64,000 nucleotides of DNA from Bacteroidota bacterium (lineage in GTDB: Bacteria; Bacteroidota; Bacteroidia; Sphingobacteriales; Sphingobacteriaceae), in assembly GCA_023450085.1 (NCBI GenBank), contig JAEXHI010000024.1:62001-126000 (forward strand), given 5' to 3'. Each line of letters opens with the position of its first letter. The first letter of the stretch is position 1. The translations under genes and the position numbers were made by a program. This document shows, in pieces, positions 58,298 through 64,000 of this stretch. The notes under the pieces were generated by a model that saw only the letters and a list, made by a program, of their open reading frames with translations, did no database searches and had not been told where the DNA came from.

Positions 58298-60517
58298 CTA
58301 TAAACTAGTCAAAGCATTGTTTAAAGTAGCACTTGGACGCATTGCCTTTCCAGCCAACTCATCATTAGGGTTATAGTAACCTCCAATGTTTTGAGCATTT
58401 CCTTGAGCAGCGATTAGCTCTTCAGAAATTTTAGCTTCATTTTCTGCTAATGCTTTTGCCAATGGCTCAAATTTAGCTTTCAATTCAGCATCTTTAGTTT
58501 GTGCAGCCAAAGCTTCAGCCCAATATAAAGCTAAATAGAAATGAGAACCACGGTTATCAATAGTACCTAATTTTCTACCTGGAGATTTATCTGTAGCCAA
58601 GAATTTAGCGTTAGCTTCATCTAAAGCGTCAGCCAATACTTGTGCTTTAGCGTTATTTTGAGTTTGAGCTAAGTGCTCTAACGAAGCTTGTAAAGCCAAG
58701 AATTCACCTAATGAATCCCAACGTAAGTAACCTTCTGTTACGAATTGCTCAACGTGCTTAGGAGCAGAACCACCAGCACCAGTTTCAAATAAACCACCAC
58801 CGTTCATTAATGGTACAATCGACAACATTTTTGCAGAAGTACCTAGCTCTAAAATCGGGAACAAATCCGTTAAATAATCACGCAATACGTTACCAGTTAC
58901 CGAAATGGTGTCTTCGCCTTTACGGATACGCTCCAAAGTGAATTTAGTAGCTTCAATTGGAGAAAGAATACGAAGGTCTAATCCATTGGTATCGAAGTTC
59001 GGCAAATATTTATTTACTTTCTTGATGATTTCTCTATCGTGTGCTCTGTTTTCGTCTAACCAGAAAACTGCTGGTGTATTTGATAAACGAGCTCTGTTCA
59101 CTGCTAATTTAACCCAATCTTGGATTGGAGCATCTTTAGTTTGGCACATACGGAAAATATCTCCTTTTTCAACTGCTTGCTCGAAGAATACGTTTCCAGA
59201 AGCATCTGTTACGCGAATAGTACCATTTGCCGCAGCTTGGAAAGTTTTATCGTGTGAACCATACTCCTCTGCTTTTTGTGCCATTAAACCTACGTTTGGT
59301 ACCGAACCCATTGTTTTAGGGTCAAAAGCACCATGTTGTTTACAGTCCTCAATAGTAGCAGTATATACGCCTGCATAGTTTCTATCTGGAATTATAGCCA
59401 AAGTATCTTGAGGCTTGCCGTCTTTGTTCCACATTTGGCCCGAAGTACGAATCATTGCAGGCATTGAAGCATCTACAATCACATCAGAAGGAACGTGTAG
59501 GTTAGTAATCCCTTTATCAGAATTTACCATCGCTAAAGCTGGTCCATTAGCAATTGCCGCATCAATAGCAGCTTTCACTTCAGCCTCTTGCGCATGACCA
59601 GCAATTTTTGCATAAACATCACCTAAGCCATTACGAGTATCAACTCCTAAAGTTTTAAATAACTCCGCATATTTCTCGAAAACATCTGCAAAGTAAACTT
59701 CTACAATCGCCCCAAAAATGATAGGGTCTGAAACCTTCATCATGGTTGCTTTTAAGTGAGCTGAAAGCAAAACGCCAGTTGCTTTGGCTTCTTTAATTGC
59801 TTCGGCAACAAATGCTTTTAATTTAGCAAGGCTCAATACCGAGCTATCAATTACCTCACCTGCTTTTAAGTTAGCTAAACCTTTAAGTTCAGTAACGGCA
59901 CCATCAGCACCTACAAATTCAATTTTAAATTGTGAGTCGTTTTCTACAGTCGTTGATTTCTCTGAACCATAAAAATCGCCTTCGCTCATGCTTGCTACGC
60001 TAGTTTTAGAATCTGCAGACCAAGCACCCATTGAATGAGGATTTGCTTTTGCATAATTCTTCACCGCTTTTGGTGCCCTACGGTCAGAGTTTCCTTCACG
60101 TAATACTGGATTTACAGCTGAGCCAAGCACTTTTGCATATTTAGCTTTAATCGCTTTTTCTTCTTCAGTTTGTGCATCTTCTGGATAGTTAGGCAATGCA
60201 AAACCTTGAGATTGCAATTCAGCAATAGCTGCTTTTAATTGAGGAATAGAAGCAGAAATGTTAGGTAGCTTGATGATATTAGCCTCTGGCGTATTCGCTA
60301 ATTGGCCTAGTTCTGTCAATGCATCTCCAATTTTTTGGTCATCCTTTAAAAACTCTGGAAAGTTTGCTAAAATCCTTCCCGCCAAAGAGATGTCCCTTGT
60401 TTCTACTTCGATACCCGCCGAAGCCGTAAAAGCTTGTACAATGGGCAATAAGGAGTAGGTAGCTAACAATGGAGCCTCGTCTGTTTTGGTATAGATAATT
60501 TTTGATGAGTTTGACAT
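58298..60517 (-). CDS. icd: Monomeric NADP-dependent isocitrate dehydrogenase
   Basis: Converts isocitrate to 2-oxoglutarate in the TCA cycle. 739 residues matches the monomeric (IDH-II) class, unrelated in length to the 400-residue dimeric enzyme. Typical blocks: YTKTDEAPLLATYSLLPIV, NSDRRAPKAVKNYAKANPHS with the substrate-binding arginine-rich region, and GNVLRDYLTDLFPILELGTS in the C-terminal half. It is monocistronic with a terminator. A clear -7 box was not found. It has no linkage to other TCA genes here. Confidence 0.97.
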   Translation of the reverse strand: MSNSSKIIYTKTDEAPLLATYSLLPIVQAFTASAGIEVETRDISLAGRILANFPEFLKDDQKIGDALTELGQLANTPEANIIKLPNISASIPQLKAAIAELQSQGFALPNYPEDAQTEEEKAIKAKYAKVLGSAVNPVLREGNSDRRAPKAVKNYAKANPHSMGAWSADSKTSVASMSEGDFYGSEKSTTVENDSQFKIEFVGADGAVTELKGLANLKAGEVIDSSVLSLAKLKAFVAEAIKEAKATGVLLSAHLKATMMKVSDPIIFGAIVEVYFADVFEKYAELFKTLGVDTRNGLGDVYAKIAGHAQEAEVKAAIDAAIANGPALAMVNSDKGITNLHVPSDVIVDASMPAMIRTSGQMWNKDGKPQDTLAIIPDRNYAGVYTATIEDCKQHGAFDPKTMGSVPNVGLMAQKAEEYGSHDKTFQAAANGTIRVTDASGNVFFEQAVEKGDIFRMCQTKDAPIQDWVKLAVNRARLSNTPAVFWLDENRAHDREIIKKVNKYLPNFDTNGLDLRILSPIEATKFTLERIRKGEDTISVTGNVLRDYLTDLFPILELGTSAKMLSIVPLMNGGGLFETGAGGSAPKHVEQFVTEGYLRWDSLGEFLALQASLEHLAQTQNNAKAQVLADALDEANAKFLATDKSPGRKLGTIDNRGSHFYLALYWAEALAAQTKDAELKAKFEPLAKALAENEAKISEELIAAQGNAQNIGGYYNPNDELAGKAMRPSATLNNALTSL

Positions 60518-60720
60518 GTGTTTTTATTTTTTAAGAAAGTTTGAAATAAAAATGTCCAAAAAAGGACTGGTTTGATAAAATCGCCTAAAGATAAAATAAA
60601 CAAGCGAATTATATAACAGCTTAGTGTTATTTATACATTAAAATCACTCTTAATTGGTAAGCAAAGTGTAACAATTCAAAGAAGAAATCGTTCTAAACTA
60701 GAAACCAAAAAAACTAGACC

Positions 60721-60855
60721 ATGAACAAGGAAGAATTATTGAAATCTAAGTGGTTAAAAATTGCTTTTCCCATCATTATCTTTATCCTTATTATCGCCAT
60801 TTATCAAAATGGATACGCTTTTGGTGAATGGCTATATGCTAGGCTACACCCTTAA
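60721..60855 (+). CDS. Small membrane protein (44 residues), function unknown
   Basis: Starts MNKEELLKSKWLKIAFPIII and ends WLYARLHP. A charged N-terminus precedes one membrane span (about residues 14-30) rich in isoleucine, then a short aromatic tail. Coding is supported by the plausible topology and the lack of anything else in the 429-base interval between icd and the YCII gene (60518-60946). It lies 91 bases before the YCII-like gene on the same strand. No family known to me; an unusual-size gene easily missed. Confidence 0.55.
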   Translation: MNKEELLKSKWLKIAFPIIIFILIIAIYQNGYAFGEWLYARLHP

Positions 60856-60946
60856 ACTGAAATTTTCTTTTTAAGATTTGTCCCCTTTTATTAGCCTGGG
60901 TTGTCTTTGATAAAAAGTATTTTAATAACTTAACAAAAACAACATC

Positions 60947-61303
60947 ATGAAAGAATTTCTATTATTAATCAGAGAAGATGCCAACTATGGACAACTCTCG
61001 ATAGAAGAAATGCAGGCCGACATTGAAAAACACATGGCTTGGGTAGAAACGCTCATTGCTAAAGGTCATTTCAAAGATGGCAACCCACTTGAAGCCAATG
61101 GCGTACATATTAAAGGAAAAGAGAAAATAGTTACCGACGGTCCTTACATCGAAAGCAAAGAGTGTATTAGCGGCTACTATTTCCTGTTGGCCAATTCCTT
61201 AGAAGAAGCAACCCTAATTGCGAAAGGCTGTCCTTCGCTTGAGCTTGGGGCTATGATAGAATTGCGTGAAGTAATGGCCCACGATGAACAATCAGGCGAA
61301 TAA
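60947..61303 (+). CDS. YCII/DGPF-domain protein associated with an ECF sigma factor
   Basis: 118 residues starting MKEFLLLIREDANYGQ. The DGPF motif is visible as VTDGPYIESKE. Proteins of this family are almost always encoded next to group ECF42 sigma factors. The stop codon overlaps the sigma gene start by 20 bases, so translation is coupled. Its role, perhaps as a partner or target of the sigma factor, is not established. Confidence 0.93.
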   Translation: MKEFLLLIREDANYGQLSIEEMQADIEKHMAWVETLIAKGHFKDGNPLEANGVHIKGKEKIVTDGPYIESKECISGYYFLLANSLEEATLIAKGCPSLELGAMIELREVMAHDEQSGE

Positions 61304-62552
61304 CGAAATTTTCCAAAAAACAGCACATCTTTTCCGAGCTTATTCGGGGAAGATGGTTGCTATTTTAACCAGGTATTATGGTATCGGTCAGTTGGAAAAT
61401 ATTATGGATGCCGTTCAGGAAAGCTTTGAGGCGGCCCTAAAACATTGGCGTTACAAAGGCTTACCAGATGCGCCCGAAGCTTGGTTACTTAAGACCACCA
61501 AAAACAAATTGATTAACCTCATCAAGCGTGAAAATATAGCCAACAACCTCAACATCCCTATTCCCGAGAGCTATGACTTTTCACCTGATGAAAAACAAAT
61601 CGCTGATAGTCAACTGCAATTACTATTAAGAATTTGTGAATTAAAACTACCGTTAAAAAGCCAAATCATTTTCACACTTTATACGTTGTCGGGTTTTGGA
61701 GTACCCGAAATTGGCAATGCCTTATTGATGACCAACGAGGCGGCAAAAAAGCATATTTTCAGGACCAAACAATTGCTGCAAAATACTAGATTCAATTTTG
61801 ATGAACTTCCAGAAAAGTACCTGAACACGAACTTGAATCAATTGCACCTTGTTTTATACCTGATGTTTAACGAGGGTTACAAAACTACTAGGGCAAAGGA
61901 GGGTTTAAACATAGACTTGTGCTATGAAGCCATGCGACTGGCTAAGCTCCTTTTGCAATTACGACCAAATGACACCGCTACCAATGCATTGCTGGCTTTG
62001 ATGTTTTTTAATGCCGCCAGATTTTCGGCCCGTATTTCCAGTGAAAATTTTTGGATATCGTTGGAACAGCAAGACCGCTCACTATGGGACCCTGCTTTAA
62101 TTAGGGAAGGGATGTATTATCTCCATCTTTCCAAAAACAGTCAACAGTTAGGTAAATATCATTTAGAAGCCATCATTGCCTCCATACATTGCTGCGCTAC
62201 TAATTTTAAAGCCACTGATTGGCAAAAAATCATTTATCTATATGAGCAAATCGAAATATTGGAAGGTCCATCTACTACCTTATCGTTAAATAAAATCATT
62301 GCCTGGAGTTACCTCTCTCCTTCTGAAGATTTATTAGAACAACTCCATGCCTTGGGCAAAACCTTGAACCCTGAGCATCAGCTTTTCTTTCACCTAGCAA
62401 AAGCTCATTTAAACAGCCTACTACACCGATATTCGGCAGCTGAAAATTGTTATCGTGAAGCTTTAGATTGTGCCCAATCACCAATAGACAAGCAATTCAT
62501 CTTAAACAAGATAACGAACATTTCTGTGTCAAGTAAAACGACACGCTCTTAA
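61284..62552 (+). CDS. ECF42-type RNA polymerase sigma factor with C-terminal TPR-like extension
   Basis: 422 residues, far longer than a standard ECF sigma factor (about 190). Sigma region 2 (ENIMDAVQESFEAALKHWRY) and region 4 (FTLYTLSGFGVPEIGNALLM) occupy the first 170 residues. The rest (YLMFNEGYKTT onwards, then LLALMFFNAARFSAR) is helical and TPR-like, as in ECF42, where it replaces an anti-sigma factor. The overlap with the DGPF gene supports this class. The target promoters are unknown; often the DGPF gene itself. Confidence 0.94.
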   Translation: MNNQANNEIFQKTAHLFRAYSGKMVAILTRYYGIGQLENIMDAVQESFEAALKHWRYKGLPDAPEAWLLKTTKNKLINLIKRENIANNLNIPIPESYDFSPDEKQIADSQLQLLLRICELKLPLKSQIIFTLYTLSGFGVPEIGNALLMTNEAAKKHIFRTKQLLQNTRFNFDELPEKYLNTNLNQLHLVLYLMFNEGYKTTRAKEGLNIDLCYEAMRLAKLLLQLRPNDTATNALLALMFFNAARFSARISSENFWISLEQQDRSLWDPALIREGMYYLHLSKNSQQLGKYHLEAIIASIHCCATNFKATDWQKIIYLYEQIEILEGPSTTLSLNKIIAWSYLSPSEDLLEQLHALGKTLNPEHQLFFHLAKAHLNSLLHRYSAAENCYREALDCAQSPIDKQFILNKITNISVSSKTTRS

Positions 62553-62570
62553 AAACGGTCTCCTTTTTTG

Positions 62571-62578
62571 TACCTTTG
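62571..62578 (+). promoter_or_regulatory. -7 element upstream of map
   Basis: TACCTTTG matches TAnnTTTG, 27 bases before the start codon. No TTTG at the ideal -33 position. Confidence 0.5.
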
Positions 62579-62605
62579 CAATCGAAATTTAATCCATAAA
62601 AGCCG

Positions 62606-63370
62606 ATGTCGATTAACAACGAAGCCGAATTACAGGGAATGCAAAAAGCTAGTGAAGCAGTAGCGCTTACACTAAAAGCGATGATAGATTATGCCAAAAT
62701 AGGCATGAGTACCAAAGAGCTAGACGATTTTGGTGCTAAACGTTTATCTGAGCTTGGTGCAAAATCTGCCCCCTATCTTACTTATGGCTTCCCTGGTTTC
62801 ACCTGCATTAGCGTTAATAATGAATTTTGCCACGGCATTCCTTCTGAACAAAGAATATTACAAGAAGGAGATTTAATCAACATTGATGTTTCTGCTGAAC
62901 TGGATGGATTTTGGTCTGATAATGGTTGTTCTTTTGTATTGGGCAATGATATTCATGGGCATTACAAATTGGTGAATGCTTCCAAAGAAATTCTGCAAAA
63001 AGCCATCGCCAATATCAAAGGAGGTGTTAAAATTTCCGATATCGGGCATTTGATTGAAACAGAAGCAAAAAAACGTGGCTACAAAGTGATTAAAAACCTT
63101 ACAGGTCATGGCGTTGGTCGCAGTTTGCATGAAGAACCACACGAAGTAGCTAATTACAGAGACCGTTTTAACCAAACCCGATTTAAAAAGAACTCAGTTG
63201 TAGCCGTCGAGACTTTCATTTCCACCGACTCTACTTATGCCGAAACTTTAGGTGATGGCTGGACCATGGTTGGCAACAGAGGAGGTTACATGGCTCAACA
63301 TGAACATACCATTATGGTTACTGATGGAAAACCTGTTATTCTTACCGAAAAAAACGGCGTTTGGGAATAA
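62606..63370 (+). CDS. map: Type I methionine aminopeptidase
   Basis: Removes N-terminal methionine from new proteins; 254 residues. The five metal ligands are recognisable in context: D in INIDVSAELDGFWSDN (two), H in NLTGHGVGRSLHEEP, E in VVAVETFIS and E in QHEHTIMVT. The substrate histidine lies in EFCHGIPS. No N-terminal zinc finger, so it is the short bacterial form. Confidence 0.96.
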   Translation: MSINNEAELQGMQKASEAVALTLKAMIDYAKIGMSTKELDDFGAKRLSELGAKSAPYLTYGFPGFTCISVNNEFCHGIPSEQRILQEGDLINIDVSAELDGFWSDNGCSFVLGNDIHGHYKLVNASKEILQKAIANIKGGVKISDIGHLIETEAKKRGYKVIKNLTGHGVGRSLHEEPHEVANYRDRFNQTRFKKNSVVAVETFISTDSTYAETLGDGWTMVGNRGGYMAQHEHTIMVTDGKPVILTEKNGVWE

Positions 63371-63407
63371 ACCACTTCTATCCTCTTTTATTGGGAGAAA
63401 TCTGCCT

Positions 63408-63691
63408 AAATGAACTACATAGTAGCACTAAATAGATGTAGTCGCTTATACTTTACTCTTATATAGAACAAAAGGCTTCGCACTACCCAAATCGATAAAA
63501 TAATACCACTATGTGACTATGTGGTTATATTTTATAGTTAGCTGTCCAAATGAACCACATAGGCACATAGAAAATCCATATAGTACTAAATAGATGTCGT
63601 GGTTTATACTTTCTCTTAATAGAACAAAAAGGTTTCCACTACCTAAATCGACAAAAAACGATGCCCCTATGTGGCTATGTGGTTATATTTT
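63408..63691. repeat. 140-bp tandem repeat of CTATGTG palindromes
   Basis: Two units start at 63408 and 63548, each about 140 bases, sharing AAATGAAC(T/C)ACATAG, CTAAATAGATGT, TTATACTTT, TAGAACAAAA and CACTACC. Their joints hold CTATGTGACTATGTGGTT facing AACCACATAGGCACATAG (63509-63570). The arms match those at 47609-47676. They cover most of the 458-base gap between map and the TetR gene. Confidence 0.85.
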
Positions 63692-63784
63692 CCATTTATA
63701 TACCATGTCGAGCGACCTAAGCACACCGGAAATTATATAAACCTTTATCATTTTTTTGTAAAACAAATGAGTTGTGCTACTGAT

Positions 63785-63804
63785 TTAATCAATCGTTTGA
63801 TTAA
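63785..63804. promoter_or_regulatory. TetR operator candidate
   Basis: TTAATCAA-TCGT-TTGATTAA is a perfect 8-bp inverted repeat 24 bases upstream of the TetR-family start. Size and position fit an autoregulatory TetR-family operator. Confidence 0.6.
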
Positions 63805-63828
63805 TTTTGGCCCGTCAAAAAAATCAAG

Positions 63829-64000
63829 ATGGAAAAGACCGATAAAAAGACTGATATTATTGTCGCTGCTGAGAAGCTTTTTTGTGAGTATGGTTTCGAA
63901 GGAACTTCTACCCGTCAAATTGCTGCCGAATCAGGTGCCAACATGGCAATGATCAACTATTATTTCGGAAGCAAAATGGGAGTTTTCCAAGAAATTATGG
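63829..64000 (+). CDS. TetR/AcrR family transcriptional regulator (cut by window edge)
   Basis: First 57 codons visible, starting MEKTDKKTDIIVAAEKLFCE. The helix-turn-helix signature (TSTRQIAAESGANMAMINYYF) followed by GSKMGVFQEIM is typical. The ligand-binding domain lies outside. The palindrome at 63785-63804 is a likely self-binding site. Members of this family often control efflux pumps encoded next to them. Confidence 0.95.
   Translation, partial: MEKTDKKTDIIVAAEKLFCEYGFEGTSTRQIAAESGANMAMINYYFGSKMGVFQEIM

Noticed and set aside
63671..63952. Plus-strand open frame of 93 codons overlapping the TetR start
   Set aside because: It covers repeat DNA and the TetR gene in another frame; the TetR frame has a clear HTH.

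Overview
The window looks like a Bacteroidota chromosome, most probably a Sphingobacteriaceae member close to Pedobacter. This is inferred from the protein sequences, the AT-rich intergenic DNA, the near absence of Shine-Dalgarno sequences, promoters of the Bacteroidota form TTTG-N19/20-TAnnTTTG, and typical gene families (paired TonB-dependent receptor and surface lipoprotein, a type IX-sorted subtilase, an OlsF-type fused acyltransferase, monomeric isocitrate dehydrogenase). No rRNA operon, phage or recognisable transposase is present.

Layout. 1-12400 (minus strand): the core gene-expression supercluster tRNA-Thr/Tyr/Gly/Thr - tuf - tRNA-Trp - secE - nusG - rplK - rplA - rplJ - rplL - rpoB - rpoC (rpoC runs off the left edge), preceded by a consensus promoter. 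12400-18960: hpf, xerC, rpsU, a lipoprotein, an acyl-CoA dehydrogenase, apt and a helix-hairpin-helix protein; about 0.9 kb between the dehydrogenase and apt is a tandem array of palindromic repeats. 19000-29000: a fused aminolipid acyltransferase, a thioesterase, a transglutaminase-like exported protein, lipoproteins and a large TonB-dependent receptor. Several upstream regions here carry 7-mers repeated at an exact 11-bp period, resembling Pho boxes. 29000-47500: RNase Y, zapA with a structured RNA downstream, pheT, radC, rpsT, purN, purH, the cell-shape operon mreB-mreC-mreD-PBP2-rodA (interrupted by a four-helix-bundle gene with inverted-repeat ends), an acidic unknown protein and tdk. 47700-55300: a BlaI - M56 metallopeptidase - outer-membrane receptor - type IX-secreted subtilase operon with a palindromic operator candidate in its promoter. 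55400-64000: small enzymes, a palindromic repeat array enclosing a GIY-YIG nuclease gene, icd, an ECF42-type sigma factor with its YCII/DGPF partner, map, and a TetR regulator cut by the right edge.

The most unusual content is non-coding: (i) GTCATT-ended hairpin elements, some tandem and some with mixed arms, one array abutting a GIY-YIG gene; (ii) spacers made of repeated short words that fold into hairpins; (iii) a 140-bp tandem repeat of CTATGTG palindromes; (iv) 11-bp-periodic operator-like arrays; (v) a four-helix-bundle gene bounded by inverted repeats inside the mre operon. All functions are inferred from sequence reading; no database search was run.
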